DNA of 64,000 nt, taken from assembly GCA_011170375.1 (NCBI GenBank), contig DUEV01000005.1, positions 168,231 to 232,230 of the forward strand. The letters are read 5' to 3'. Position numbers and translations under genes: made by a program. The notes beneath the pieces were generated by a model that was not told where the DNA came from, searched no databases, and was given only the letters and a program-made list of their open reading frames with translations. Shown in pieces: positions 32,641-41,973 of the stretch; the first letter of the stretch is position 1; each line of letters opens with the position of its first letter. This stretch comes from Dehalococcoidia bacterium (GTDB lineage: Bacteria > Chloroflexota > Dehalococcoidia > Dehalococcoidales > Fen-1064).

Positions 32641-34176
32641 CTACGGGATGATATCCATACCTTTCCAGGCATCAAGTTCCTCACGGGCTGGGTCATACGC
32701 CAAACGGCATGGCACATCCAGTATCATGGTGGCCCGTTTCTCCAGGGTATACGGCTCCCATTCCGGAATTCCTGGATGGCTGGGATTATTGGTGTGAGCG
32801 AAGGCAAGCCATGCACCACTCACGGAATCGACCAGTTGAGGTTTATCAGGGCGCTCGCCTGTTAATGGCATACTTTCTGTAGTATCGAAAACAAATGGAA
32901 TTTCAAGAGCATGGCTTGCTTTGAAAAGATAACCTTTATAATCGGACTCCCAGGTGAACAGGTACATAAATACAGGGGCTCTCCCGGCTGCTATCTTGCT
33001 TTCAACCAACCTGATACAACCCAGTCGCCGGTCTTCACTCACAATTCCGATAAAAAGGTCCCACGGTGTGGCATTGGGACGAGTTTTTCGGTATGCGTTT
33101 AGTATGCTCTCGTACTTATCACCCAGTCTCGCTGATAATCGCTCAACCAGTTCCTCTTCTGTCAGCCGACGACGTCTCGGGTCTCCTGCCACCATTAGCG
33201 CTATTTCATCCCTATTAGTGCCAATAATAATGGGTACGTCATTTAGATACGGGGATGCTTGCGGAATAAATGGATTTGCCGGCAGGTAACGGCCATCTAC
33301 AACCGGCGTGAAACTCATTATGCTACCGGCCGCCATAGCCTCGCGACGGACTTGAGTATGAAGTGGCATTGCCATTACCGCTTCGAGCAACTGCTGGGCT
33401 GGCAGATTTTGTAGTGTTTCTATTTCATTTGTCTTGATTTCCAGTTTTTCCAACAGACGCTCCGCTACCTCTGTAGCGGTAGCGCTTTCCATGCCGCGTA
33501 AAGCCGGGCTGCTCTGGATGATACCTTTGTGGAATAATCCTTCAGCCGAGGGCATGGTTAATAACAGGCTTACTTTTCTGCCACCACCCGATTCGCCGAA
33601 GATGGTCACATTATCTGGGTCACCGCCGAATGCCTCAATATTATCGTGGACCCATTGTAGGGCCAGTACTATATCCAGCATGCCTGCCATTCCCGAACCG
33701 GCGTATTTCTCACCAGCGATATCGGCAAGGTGCAAAAACCCGAAGACATTCAGGCGGTGGTTAATGGTAAGTACAACTACATCACCGCGTTTGGCGAGAT
33801 TTGTACCGTTATATATTGCAGACGAGCCTGAACCAGCCGCAAATCCACCACCATGCAACCATACCATCACCGGACGTTTTTTACCGTCCTTGATACCCGA
33901 CGTCCATACATTCAACACCAGACAATCTTCGTCATAGACTATAACTTGAGCATTGCCGAGGGTTGGGTCTCCGGTAGACTGTCTCGCCTGTGGACAGCTC
34001 GGGCCGAACTCAAGAGCTTCACGCACACCGGCCCATGGTTCCGGCGGTATTGGAGGCAGGAAACGACGATTACCGCTGGTCGGAGCACCATAAGGGATAC
34101 CCTTAAAGACCAAGACGTCTCTATCTCTAACACCGCGTACTTTTCCCGCTCCAGTTTCAGCAATGATTTCTTCTAT
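32641..34176 (-). CDS. Type-B carboxylesterase/lipase family protein, apparent AUA start
   Basis: This alpha/beta-hydrolase has the type-B carboxylesterase layout: [10 protein letters not shown] at the N-terminus, oxyanion hole [18 protein letters not shown], nucleophile elbow [15 protein letters not shown] (GESGG), and a C-terminal [10 protein letters not shown] region. The track starts at a TTG at 34113 within the conserved [10 protein letters not shown] block, which loses the N-terminal strand. The same frame continues upstream as [20 protein letters not shown] to a stop at 34189-34191, with no ATG, GTG or TTG. An ATA at 34176 lies five bases after AGGAG, so it appears to be the start (511 aa) or a mutated ATG. 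The gene is divergent from the MmgE/PrpD gene. Confidence 0.82.
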   Translation of the reverse strand: MEEIIAETGAGKVRGVRDRDVLVFKGIPYGAPTSGNRRFLPPIPPEPWAGVREALEFGPSCPQARQSTGDPTLGNAQVIVYDEDCLVLNVWTSGIKDGKKRPVMVWLHGGGFAAGSGSSAIYNGTNLAKRGDVVVLTINHRLNVFGFLHLADIAGEKYAGSGMAGMLDIVLALQWVHDNIEAFGGDPDNVTIFGESGGGRKVSLLLTMPSAEGLFHKGIIQSSPALRGMESATATEVAERLLEKLEIKTNEIETLQNLPAQQLLEAVMAMPLHTQVRREAMAAGSIMSFTPVVDGRYLPANPFIPQASPYLNDVPIIIGTNRDEIALMVAGDPRRRRLTEEELVERLSARLGDKYESILNAYRKTRPNATPWDLFIGIVSEDRRLGCIRLVESKIAAGRAPVFMYLFTWESDYKGYLFKASHALEIPFVFDTTESMPLTGERPDKPQLVDSVSGAWLAFAHTNNPSHPGIPEWEPYTLEKRATMILDVPCRLAYDPAREELDAWKGMDIIP

Positions 34177-34478
34177 AATTACTCCTGACTAAAAACGTAG
34201 TCTTTGAACTCAATATATATCTGCTGCTAGGTTAATTATTTATTCACCATTTTGCTCATGTCAAGAAGCGTCCCGAGACAGAGGTAAATCAACGTGTGGA
34301 TTTTCACACCACTTTCCATTTAGCTATCTAATATCTATATTATAAAGGGCTGCCGGATTTTACGCATAAAATCCCACCCTTATGCAACGTGGTTAATAAC
34401 AAACGTTATCAACGCTGCAGAATGTCTTGACAAATACTGGCCATAGAATAGACAATTGCGACGGAGGAGTGGACTAAT
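34177..34478. other. Divergent intergenic region with a perfect hairpin
   Basis: This 302-nt AT-rich spacer separates the divergent carboxylesterase and MmgE/PrpD genes. It holds a perfect 8-bp inverted repeat, GGATTTTA-CGCA-TAAAATCC (34355-34374), without a T-run, which could be an operator. A TTGACA at 34427-34432 may be the -35 of the rightward promoter with a poor -10. No gene is visible. Confidence 0.45.
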
Positions 34479-35939
34479 ATGCAACAGAGAGGAACTAGGA
34501 TGAATCGCCTTAGGAAGGCTCTGGAGGAAGTACGAAGCGATCCGCAGCTTGCTTCGAAGCAATTAAACGGGCCCTCTCCTATAGGCCCTTTGTCAAAGTA
34601 TATATCTGAAAGCCAAACAGCGCCAATCCCTGATGAGATTCGGGAGCTATCCAAGCGGCACATTCTGGATACCCTGGCATCTATTGTAGCCTGCTCGAAA
34701 TTAAAACCAGCACAGCTTGCCCGAGATTTCGCCTTGTTCAACAGTGGGCAGACTCACACCGCACACCTGCTTGGGACCAACATGAAGACAACCCTGTTAG
34801 ATGCGATTTTCGCCAATGCTCTGACCGCCCACGGAGCTGAGATTAACGATTTTTGTCCTTCGGCGTTTGTGCAACCTGGTCCACCCATTGTTGCCACGGT
34901 GATGGGTATTGGTGAGACCTTCGCTGCTTCTGGTGAGCAGTTGCTTCGAGCAGTTGTTGTCGGGTATGAGATTTCGTGCCGCTTGCCAAAAGCTCTCGGT
35001 ATTCGTAACCTGCAAGACTTCGGGCTATCATCACACGGGGTCGGACCTACTTTCGGCTCTGCGGCAGCAGCGGCGTCGCTTCTAAAAATCCCTGAGGACA
35101 GAATCGGGGAAATATTTGCGTACTGCGTGCAGCAGGCATCCGGGTCCTACGAGTGGTTGCGTGACATTGACCATCTGGAGAAGGCCTTTTTGTTTGGTGG
35201 AATGCCAGCCAGAAACGGCACCTATGCTGCATTACTCGTCCACCACGGATTTACCGGTGTCAGAGACCCCTTCGAATCAAACCCGGGATGGCTAATAAGC
35301 TGCATGTTCCTTGGCCCAGAATCGGACCTGGATAAGCAGAGATTAGTACATAAACTTGGCGAGGAGTTCGAACTGCCGCTGGTAGGGTACAAGCGCTATC
35401 CCGTCGGTGGGCCTCTTCAGGCTGGAGTGGAGGGGTTGCTAACGCTCATCGAGACGGTAAATTGGAATGATATTGTAAAGATAGATATAAAGATGCCCGG
35501 GGGTAGGGTGAGTTCTTTCTCGGATGCCCCGATGCCTGCCATAAACCTGAGATATCTGTTGGCCGTCATTCTGGAGGACGGTGAGTTGACCTTCGAGATG
35601 GCCGAATCTCGCGAACGGATGGCCACTGATTCTATCAGGCAGAAAATGGAAACTGTTACCCTGATCCACGACCCTGAACAAGAGAGGGAGCCTAGGGTGG
35701 AATCAGCCCTTGTGGAAGTGACACTGCGAAGTGGTGAGAAGAAGCAAATCTTCGTTGAGCATGTGCTTGGCTTCCCCCATTATCCCATGGGTCGTGAGGA
35801 CGTTCATTCCAAAGCGATGGGTCTATTAGTGCCAATTCTTGGAATGGAGCAGTCTAGTACTCTGACAGATATGGTATGGAACCTGGAGCAGGTTGACGAT
35901 ATTCGCGTGCTCATTCCTTTGTTGATTCCCCCTAAGTAA
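34479..35939 (+). CDS. MmgE/PrpD-family protein
   Basis: The 486-aa product belongs to the MmgE/PrpD family, whose known members dehydrate 2-methylcitrate or act on related substrates such as cis-aconitate or iminodisuccinate. Typical blocks are IPDEIRELSKRHILDTLASI near residue 49, FANALTAHGAEINDFCPSAF near residue 108, ISCRLPKALG near residue 165, and GSAAAAASLL near residue 192. The substrate cannot be told. GGAGGAG precedes the ATG at 34479; a second in-frame ATG (34500) is less well placed. An SDR gene follows 45 nt later, and an esterase diverges upstream. Together these suggest a small catabolic cluster for an ester or hydroxy acid. Base composition is more AT-rich than flanking housekeeping genes. 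Confidence 0.88.
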   Translation: MQQRGTRMNRLRKALEEVRSDPQLASKQLNGPSPIGPLSKYISESQTAPIPDEIRELSKRHILDTLASIVACSKLKPAQLARDFALFNSGQTHTAHLLGTNMKTTLLDAIFANALTAHGAEINDFCPSAFVQPGPPIVATVMGIGETFAASGEQLLRAVVVGYEISCRLPKALGIRNLQDFGLSSHGVGPTFGSAAAAASLLKIPEDRIGEIFAYCVQQASGSYEWLRDIDHLEKAFLFGGMPARNGTYAALLVHHGFTGVRDPFESNPGWLISCMFLGPESDLDKQRLVHKLGEEFELPLVGYKRYPVGGPLQAGVEGLLTLIETVNWNDIVKIDIKMPGGRVSSFSDAPMPAINLRYLLAVILEDGELTFEMAESRERMATDSIRQKMETVTLIHDPEQEREPRVESALVEVTLRSGEKKQIFVEHVLGFPHYPMGREDVHSKAMGLLVPILGMEQSSTLTDMVWNLEQVDDIRVLIPLLIPPK

Positions 35940-35984
35940 CTGGAGTGAGTTTTACCAGATATATATTGCTACGGAGGTAAATAC

Positions 35985-36767
35985 ATGTTTCCAAAAGAAT
36001 ATGATGTTTCCAGGAAAGTCGTTTTGATCACCGGTGCCGGGCGTGGTATTGGCAGAGGAATTGCAGAGGTGTTGGCAGAGGCGGGAGCTGAAATAGCATT
36101 AAATGCTCTTACCGACCGATATGTAAAAAACACAGCAAGAGAAATTGCTACGGCCAGCGGAAGTAATGTTGTTCCAATGTTAGCTGACGTGACCAAGACT
36201 CAAGAAGTAAATCAACTCATTGAAAGGGTCCTGAATGAGTTCGGTCGTCTGGATGTACTGGTAAATTGCTTGGGTGATGCAATCAGGCAGCCACTTGTGA
36301 CATTTGCGGACGATGCTATCATTCCCATCTCGGACGAAGATTTGAAAAAAATAATCGATATTAATCTAACTGGCACCATCCTATGCACGAGAGCGGTAGG
36401 TGAGTATTTCATCAAGCAACGTAGGGGTAAAATTATTAATATCTCATCGGTTACCGCGGGAAAAGGCGGTGGAGACCTTGTTTTGTACACGCTGGCGAAG
36501 GCTGCGATAATCGGCTTTACCCGCACCCAGGCGCTGGAATGGGCGCCTTATAACATTCAGATTAACTCAATTGCGCCCGGACTTTTCCCGGATACACATA
36601 CCTATGGAGACAGGGCCAAGCTACCTGAGTCCGTCCTGAGAAGGATACCTTTGGGCAGGGCTGGGTTGGTGCGGGAGGTTGGTCTGCTGGCGTTGTACTT
36701 AGCTTCACCAGCCTCTGACTATATGACTGGACAAGCGATATTCCTAGATGGTGGACTTAGTCTGTAA
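35985..36767 (+). CDS. Short-chain dehydrogenase/reductase
   Basis: The 260-aa SDR has the cofactor motif KVVLITGAGRGIGRGIAEVL at residue 10 (TGxxxGIG), a VLVNCLGDA motif in place of NNAG near residue 90, the catalytic serine in KIINISSVTAGKGG, and YTLAK (YxxxK) near residue 170. The C-terminal MTGQAIFLDGGLSL is typical. The cofactor preference is not clear by eye. It lies 45 nt after the MmgE/PrpD gene on the same strand, with GGAGG before the ATG, and is probably co-transcribed. The substrate is unknown, and a 3-hydroxyacyl-type substrate would be a guess. Confidence 0.92.
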   Translation: MFPKEYDVSRKVVLITGAGRGIGRGIAEVLAEAGAEIALNALTDRYVKNTAREIATASGSNVVPMLADVTKTQEVNQLIERVLNEFGRLDVLVNCLGDAIRQPLVTFADDAIIPISDEDLKKIIDINLTGTILCTRAVGEYFIKQRRGKIINISSVTAGKGGGDLVLYTLAKAAIIGFTRTQALEWAPYNIQINSIAPGLFPDTHTYGDRAKLPESVLRRIPLGRAGLVREVGLLALYLASPASDYMTGQAIFLDGGLSL

Positions 36768-36979
36768 TTGCTATTAGTACATGCAATAAGGCTGCGATAG
36801 TAGTGCAGGAGTTGCTTGTTTCGCATAATCACACTTGACGAATACTACTGAGGGCCGCCATCACCAAACAAGAATGATGTCCCATACGAATCGCTGTTAA
36901 ACTTGCTCACAACCGTAAAAACGGCTATCCTTTGGTATCGGTTTTTAGTCCGTGCTCAATGGGGGGATATCAGGTAGTC

Positions 36980-37837
36980 ATGGAAGCTAATAACCCACTG
37001 CAATACTACGCTACTCACAGCGTTATGACCAACCCCGGAGAATACCGGCATCTTTTCGATGGGTTGCCTGCTGATATTCCTTCACTTTGTGGGATTGTTC
37101 AGGGGCTGATACTCCATGCTCACTGGGCGGAGCGGTACGGCATGCAACTCTTAGAAGAGCGCCAGGAGCAGGAGACCAACCTGCGTAAAATAACGCGGCA
37201 ACTGGCAAGAATAATGGAACTGGATGGCGGTCCTCTGATTGCAGCGCGCCCGCTTGAGAAACGCATCATCGGTACCTGCCGTGATTTCTCAATATTCCTG
37301 ACGGCATTCCTGCAGCACCAGGGCGTGCCTGCCCGCGCCCGCTGTGGCTTCGGTACGTATTTTATGCCGGGCAAGAGTGAAGACCACTGGACCTGTCAGT
37401 ACTGGAACACCGACGAAGCAAGGTGGGTGTCGGTTGATGCCCAGATTGACCAGTTTCAGCAAAACGCCCTTAATATAGGCTTTGACACGCACGATATGCC
37501 TGAAGGCAAGTTCCTGTCTGCCGGTCAGGCGTGGCAGTTGTGCCGTGCCGGGCAAGTTGACCCTCAAATCTTTGGGATTTTCGATATGCACGGTATGTGG
37601 TTTATCGCTGGAAATCTGGTGCGTGACCTGCTCTCGCTGAACAAGATTGAGCTTCTTCCCTGGGACGTGTGGGGCATGATGTCCGAGTTCAAACAGGAGA
37701 AACTCTCTCAGGAATACATGGAGGAGATGGACCATGTTGCTGCACTTACCCTGGCAGGCAACGAGGCCTTTCCTGAGATACGTGCTCTCTACGAGAATGA
37801 AGAGAGACTACGCCCGGCGTTGGATTGGGAGCCATGA
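36980..37837 (+). CDS. Transglutaminase-like domain protein
   Basis: The 285-aa product contains a transglutaminase/papain-like core: the cysteine in KRIIGTCRDFSIFLTAFLQH near residue 100, the histidine in GKSEDHWTCQYWNTDEARWV near residue 138, and the aspartate in VSVDAQIDQF near residue 155. These make the Cys-His-Asp triad. There is no signal peptide or membrane segment, so the protein is probably cytoplasmic, and the substrate is unknown. The track begins at 36932; the ATG at 36980 (MEANNPLQYY) is the more likely start. Its stop overlaps the next GNAT start (ATGA). Confidence 0.83.
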   Translation: MEANNPLQYYATHSVMTNPGEYRHLFDGLPADIPSLCGIVQGLILHAHWAERYGMQLLEERQEQETNLRKITRQLARIMELDGGPLIAARPLEKRIIGTCRDFSIFLTAFLQHQGVPARARCGFGTYFMPGKSEDHWTCQYWNTDEARWVSVDAQIDQFQQNALNIGFDTHDMPEGKFLSAGQAWQLCRAGQVDPQIFGIFDMHGMWFIAGNLVRDLLSLNKIELLPWDVWGMMSEFKQEKLSQEYMEEMDHVAALTLAGNEAFPEIRALYENEERLRPALDWEP

Positions 37838-38295
37838 GCGGTTTTGAGCTTAATGATTACCGGCCGTTTACCGATGGCGAGATTGAGGTTGTTGTCAGGG
37901 AGAGGTATCCTGGTGATGAGCAGAGAGGGCTAGTACCGGAATACCGTTTCGCCATCCGTTTGCTAGGCAATCCTGAATCAATCGGTATTGTCAGTCTGCG
38001 CGTCGGGAATACCAGGCATCTGGTTATGTACGCTGGTCATATCGGATACAGAATTGAAAAAGATTACCGGGGTCATCGATACGCGGCCAGGGCCTGTAAT
38101 CTCATCAGGCAGGTTGCCCTCGACCAAGGATTTAAGACGCTCTGGATAACGTGTAACCCGGACAACTGGCCGTCACGCCGCACCTGCGAGATTCTGGGAT
38201 GTGAATTTATCGAAATCGTCGACCTACCGGAAGATACTGATATGTATCAGGAGGGTGAAAGGCGGAAGTGCCGGTACAGGTGGGATTTGGAATGA
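37834..38295 (+). CDS. GNAT-family N-acetyltransferase (RimJ/RimL-like)
   Basis: The 153-aa product has a GNAT core with HIGYRIEKDYRGHRYAARAC (acetyl-CoA loop region near residue 70) and the C-terminal NPDNWPSRRTCEILGCEFIE, which is like RimJ/RimL-type proteins. The N-terminal half is short. It starts at an ATG overlapping the previous stop (ATGA), preceded by GGGAG; the track start at 37825 is a TTG without support. Probably translationally coupled to the transglutaminase-like gene. Substrate unknown. Confidence 0.82.
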   Translation: MSGFELNDYRPFTDGEIEVVVRERYPGDEQRGLVPEYRFAIRLLGNPESIGIVSLRVGNTRHLVMYAGHIGYRIEKDYRGHRYAARACNLIRQVALDQGFKTLWITCNPDNWPSRRTCEILGCEFIEIVDLPEDTDMYQEGERRKCRYRWDLE

Positions 38296-38332
38296 GTATT
38301 AATCTTATGAGTAAGTTTAAGGGAGTAGGCAG

Positions 38333-38884
38333 GTGAGATTATATCACGTCAGTGACCAGCCAGGTATTAAGCTTTTCGAGCCCCGCCCTGCCCCCCATAT
38401 TGGTACCGGCGTAGAGGATGATGTCGTCTGGGCGGTTGACGAAGGGCATTTGCACAACTACCTCCTGCCACGGGACTGTCCCAGGGTTACCTTCTACGCC
38501 ACTGAGCAGAGCGACCCGGCTGATGTGGAGAGACTTATCGGGCCGGGTAGTGCCCGCTATGTGGTTGCCATCGAAAGCCACTGGCTGCCGGAAATACAGC
38601 GACAGCGTCTTTACAAATATGAGCTTGACCCGAGTGACTTTACCGTGTTTGATGAGGGGGCTGGTTACTATATCTCGCGTCGGGCGGCAACGCCACTTTC
38701 TGAGGCTAAGATCGATGATATTCTCGGGGCACTGCTGGAATACAATGTTGAGCTGCGTATTATGGCATCGCTCTGGCAGCTGCGTGAGTCGGTTATTCAT
38801 TCCACCCTTCAGTTCTCGATTATTCGTATGAGAAATGCCCGGCCACCTCAGGAGGGCATCGAGGCATTTTATCCTTTGCCGTAG
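38333..38884 (+). CDS. DUF6886-like protein
   Basis: The 183-aa product begins MRLYHVSDQPGIKLFEPRPA and contains VVWAVDEGHLHNYLLPRDCP near residue 30, RVTFYATEQSD, and YVVAIESHWLPEIQRQRLYK near residue 85. This arrangement (short N-terminal YHVS, FxPR and a mid-chain WAVDE) matches what I recall of the DUF6886 family, of unknown function; the fold may relate to RNA 2'-phosphotransferase or ADP-ribosyl-binding proteins, which is speculative. It starts with GTG (38333). It lies 37 nt after the GNAT gene and 28 nt before herA. Confidence 0.65.
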   Translation: MRLYHVSDQPGIKLFEPRPAPHIGTGVEDDVVWAVDEGHLHNYLLPRDCPRVTFYATEQSDPADVERLIGPGSARYVVAIESHWLPEIQRQRLYKYELDPSDFTVFDEGAGYYISRRAATPLSEAKIDDILGALLEYNVELRIMASLWQLRESVIHSTLQFSIIRMRNARPPQEGIEAFYPLP

Positions 38885-38912
38885 ATTGATACGGTTTGGG
38901 AGGATACAGAAC

Positions 38913-40532
38913 ATGAGTGAAGAAACAGTTAAGCCACTCGGTATTGTTGTCTCAGGCTCGGTGGATAAGGGGGTCGAGGTCAGGCTGGACAGCTCGGCCT
39001 CGGTCGAAGAGATGGTGGTCGGTCGCTACGTCACCATTGAGGGCCGGCAACGTCGCTTCTTTGGCATGATTACCGACATCAGTCTGGGGGTTACCGACCC
39101 GCAGCTTACTATTAATCCCCCCGATGCCACCGACCCCTTCCTCTCCGAGGTACTCAACGGCACGGCTACCTATGGAACAGTCCATGTCCTGCCGATGCTG
39201 ACCATCGGCGGCGATGTTGCCAGCATGATTGAGGGGCCGCAGCCGGTGAAGACTGTCCCCAGTCACTTCTCCACTGTCAGCCTGGCCTCGGATGCTGATA
39301 TGAACCTGGTCTTTGGCGAGGAGGACGCCAACCGCTTCTTCATTGGGAATCCCCTGGATATGGAGACCAAGCTCTGTCTCGACCTGCCGGAGTTCGTTAA
39401 GCGCTCCAACGGTATCTTCGGTAAGAGCGGCACCGGCAAGACCTTCCTTACCCGCATTCTGCTCATCGGTATGTTGCAGAAGAGCCAGGCGGTCAACCTC
39501 ATTTTTGATATGCATAATGAGTACGGCTGGGAGGGGAGCAGCGAGGAGGGGCGACGCAAAGTCAAGGCCCTGAAGCAACTCTTCCCGGAGAAGGTAGCAG
39601 TCTTTACCCTTGACCCGGAGAACTCAAAACGTCGCGGGGTCAGTACTGACTTCGTGGTGAAGATAGACTATGACGAAATCGAGCCGGAGGATATGGTATT
39701 GCTCCGCCAGACCCTGAATATCACTGACCTGGCGGTGGAGGCCTCCTACCAGCTGCGACGTCGCTTCGGGAGGCAGTGGATCCAGCGCACCCTGGATGTG
39801 GAGGACTCAGAGGACACGCAGGAATTGCTCAAGGTGCTGAATATCCATGAAAGTACCTTGCAGAGTCTGCGGCGCGGGTTGCAGACAATTGGCCGCTTGT
39901 CTTTTATTGAGCCGCATGCACCGGTCGATGCCGTTAACAGCCTGCTGGGCTATCTCGATAAGGGCATGAACGTCGTGCTGGAGTTTGGCCGCTACCGGGA
40001 TATCACTGCCTATGTGCTGGTGGCCAACATGCTCGCCCGGCGTATCTATGCCCGCTATCAGGAGCGGATGGAGCGCTCCATGAGTGAGGACATCGCCCCA
40101 CCCAACCCGCTGGTGATAACCATCGAAGAGGCCCACAAGTTCCTCAATCCCGAGGTGGCCAGTCGGGCCATCTTCGGCACGATTGCCCGCGAGATGCGTA
40201 AATACAACGTCAGCTTGCTGGTCATTGACCAGAGGCCAAGCGGTATCGACGAAGAGGTGATGTCGCAGCTCGGCACCAAGATAACCTGCCTGCTCGATAA
40301 CGAGAAGGACATCGACAGCGTGCTGGCCGGTGTCTCGGGTAAAAAGGAGCTGAAATCGGTCTTGGCGAGGCTGGCGCCGAAGCAGCAGGCCCTCATCTTC
40401 GGTCATGCCGTGCCGATGCCCGTGCCTGTCAGGACGAGGGAGTACGGTTCGGCGGAGTCTTACCAAGGCTTCGTTGGTGAAGCAGGAACCAGCCGGCAGG
40501 CGAAAAAGGACATCGAGGAGCTCTGGGACTAA
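38913..40532 (+). CDS. herA: HerA-type DNA translocase ATPase
   Basis: HerA is a hexameric FtsK-like ATPase that moves along duplex DNA and drives NurA in DNA end processing. The 539-aa product has an N-terminal HAS barrel (GIVVSGSVDKGVEVRLDSSA and VVGRYVTIEGRQRRFFGMIT), Walker A GIFGKSGTGKTFLTRILLIG near residue 172, a helical insertion, Walker B PLVITIEEAHKFLNPEVASR near residue 400, and LLVIDQRPSGIDEEVMSQLG near residue 435. An arginine-finger region and C-terminal helix follow. The track start at 38835 lies in the previous gene; the ATG at 38913 after GAGGATA is used. nurA is 9 kb upstream, so the pair is not adjacent as in archaea. Confidence 0.9.
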   Translation: MSEETVKPLGIVVSGSVDKGVEVRLDSSASVEEMVVGRYVTIEGRQRRFFGMITDISLGVTDPQLTINPPDATDPFLSEVLNGTATYGTVHVLPMLTIGGDVASMIEGPQPVKTVPSHFSTVSLASDADMNLVFGEEDANRFFIGNPLDMETKLCLDLPEFVKRSNGIFGKSGTGKTFLTRILLIGMLQKSQAVNLIFDMHNEYGWEGSSEEGRRKVKALKQLFPEKVAVFTLDPENSKRRGVSTDFVVKIDYDEIEPEDMVLLRQTLNITDLAVEASYQLRRRFGRQWIQRTLDVEDSEDTQELLKVLNIHESTLQSLRRGLQTIGRLSFIEPHAPVDAVNSLLGYLDKGMNVVLEFGRYRDITAYVLVANMLARRIYARYQERMERSMSEDIAPPNPLVITIEEAHKFLNPEVASRAIFGTIAREMRKYNVSLLVIDQRPSGIDEEVMSQLGTKITCLLDNEKDIDSVLAGVSGKKELKSVLARLAPKQQALIFGHAVPMPVPVRTREYGSAESYQGFVGEAGTSRQAKKDIEELWD

Positions 40533-40565
40533 TCCAGGCCCACTTTCGCTGGAGGGGAAAAGGTG

Positions 40566-41336
40566 ATGTCTGAAGATACTCTCTATCAGGACTACGATTT
40601 GTTCGCCTGGGCCTATAACAAACACTGGGGGGACATGTTCACAGGAGCTTCATTGTACATGCTGGAGAAGCTGGTTCTGCCACATTTACCTGCCAACGCC
40701 AGGATTCTGGACCTCTGCTGTGGTACGGGACAACTGATAAAGACATTAGCAGGGCGTGGGTATCGGATAACGGGACTAGATGGCTCTGCAGAAATGCTGC
40801 GATTTGCCCGTGAAAATGCCCCTGATGCCGAATTCGTTCACGAAGACGCTCGTTACTTTAAACTACCGCCAGTCTATCATGCCGCTATCTCTGCGTTTGA
40901 TAGCCTTAATCACATCATGACCTTGGAAGAACTTACCTCGGCTTTTTGTAACGTGTATGCCGCGTTGACGGAAGGCGGAATTTTTCTCTTTGACCTTAAC
41001 ACGGAAGTACAGCACAGGACACACTGGGATGGTTCGGTACAGAGTATTGTTGAGGATGATAATGTTTGCGTAACTCGAATGAGTTATGATGCCGAAGAGC
41101 AAACCGCCCGATTTGATGCCACCATTTTCCGTTTGCAGGAAGGGGCGTGGCAGCGTGCCGATTTTACGTTAATTGAGAAGCCTTATTCAGAAGCGGAAAT
41201 CCGACCTGCCTTACAGGTTGCCGGTTTTGTGGAGATTGATACTCACGCCTTGGACCGGGAGAGGGGGTTGGTAGAGGTAACAGCGGAATCCGGCAGGGTG
41301 TTCTTCATTTGTCGTAAAGCTGGTGGTGAGGGGTAA
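40566..41336 (+). CDS. Class I SAM-dependent methyltransferase
   Basis: The 256-aa product has the Rossmann methyltransferase motif I as ARILDLCCGTGQLIKTLAGR near residue 48, then YRITGLDGSAEMLRFARENA (motif II), and FDSLNHIMTLEELTSAFCNV near residue 115 (motif IV region). The C-terminal part, with IEKPYSEAEIRPALQVAGFV, is usual for small-molecule methyltransferases of the type-11/25 group. No specific substrate can be named. The GTG at 40563 and ATG at 40566 both follow AGGGGAAAAG; the ATG is chosen. It lies 33 nt after herA and just before a GNAT gene. Confidence 0.85.
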   Translation: MSEDTLYQDYDLFAWAYNKHWGDMFTGASLYMLEKLVLPHLPANARILDLCCGTGQLIKTLAGRGYRITGLDGSAEMLRFARENAPDAEFVHEDARYFKLPPVYHAAISAFDSLNHIMTLEELTSAFCNVYAALTEGGIFLFDLNTEVQHRTHWDGSVQSIVEDDNVCVTRMSYDAEEQTARFDATIFRLQEGAWQRADFTLIEKPYSEAEIRPALQVAGFVEIDTHALDRERGLVEVTAESGRVFFICRKAGGEG

Positions 41337-41367
41337 TAACGGCGGCTATCCTAGCTTAGGAGGGAAC

Positions 41368-41973
41368 TTGCCCGTAGGCTTTGAACAAATTGCACTGGTT
41401 GGCGAGAAAGTCAGACTTCGCCCGATTCGTGAGGGCGATGCCCCGGATGCCTATCGCCTCGTTGATGATGAAGCTGTGCTGGCTAATCTGGCCTGGGACG
41501 GCCCGACCGATGAGGCGGAGATAGCCGGTACATATCGACGTTGGGTAGCTGAGATGAAGGCCGGCGAAGCTTGTCACCTGGCTATTGAGAGCGCTGATAA
41601 AGCAGGACTGATTGGCTGTATTGATGTCCGGTTTCCCCGACACCCCCAGCAGGCAGATATCGGCTACTGGTTAGGTGTTCCTTACTGGAACAAGGGGTAT
41701 ATGACTGAAGCTGTCCGGCTCGTCTGTTACCTTTCCTTTAGGCACCTTGATGCCGCCAGGGCTTATGCCACCGTTTTTGTTGGTAATAACGGCAGCCGTA
41801 GGGTACTTGAGAAGAACGGCTTTTCGGTGGACGGCACCCTGAGATCTCATGTCTTCAAGCGTGGACAGTTCGTTGACTCCTGGTTTCTAACACTGCTACG
41901 CTCAGAGTGGGATGCCAGTCAGGGAGGGTTCTCTCCCAGATACGAAGATATCGTGGTCGCTAAGGGGGAATAA
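41368..41973 (+). CDS. GNAT-family acetyltransferase (RimJ/RimL type)
   Basis: The 201-aa product has VRLRPIREGDAPDAYRLVDD near residue 15, QADIGYWLGVPYWNKGYMTE near residue 95 (acetyl-CoA loop region) and NNGSRRVLEKNGFSVDGTLR near residue 135. Together these are typical of RimJ/RimL-like acetyltransferases. The track begins at 41323 inside the methyltransferase stop region; the TTG at 41368 directly after AGGAGGG is preferred. The stop overlaps the rsmA start by one base (TAATG). Substrate unknown, possibly a protein N-terminus. Confidence 0.87.
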   Translation: MPVGFEQIALVGEKVRLRPIREGDAPDAYRLVDDEAVLANLAWDGPTDEAEIAGTYRRWVAEMKAGEACHLAIESADKAGLIGCIDVRFPRHPQQADIGYWLGVPYWNKGYMTEAVRLVCYLSFRHLDAARAYATVFVGNNGSRRVLEKNGFSVDGTLRSHVFKRGQFVDSWFLTLLRSEWDASQGGFSPRYEDIVVAKGE

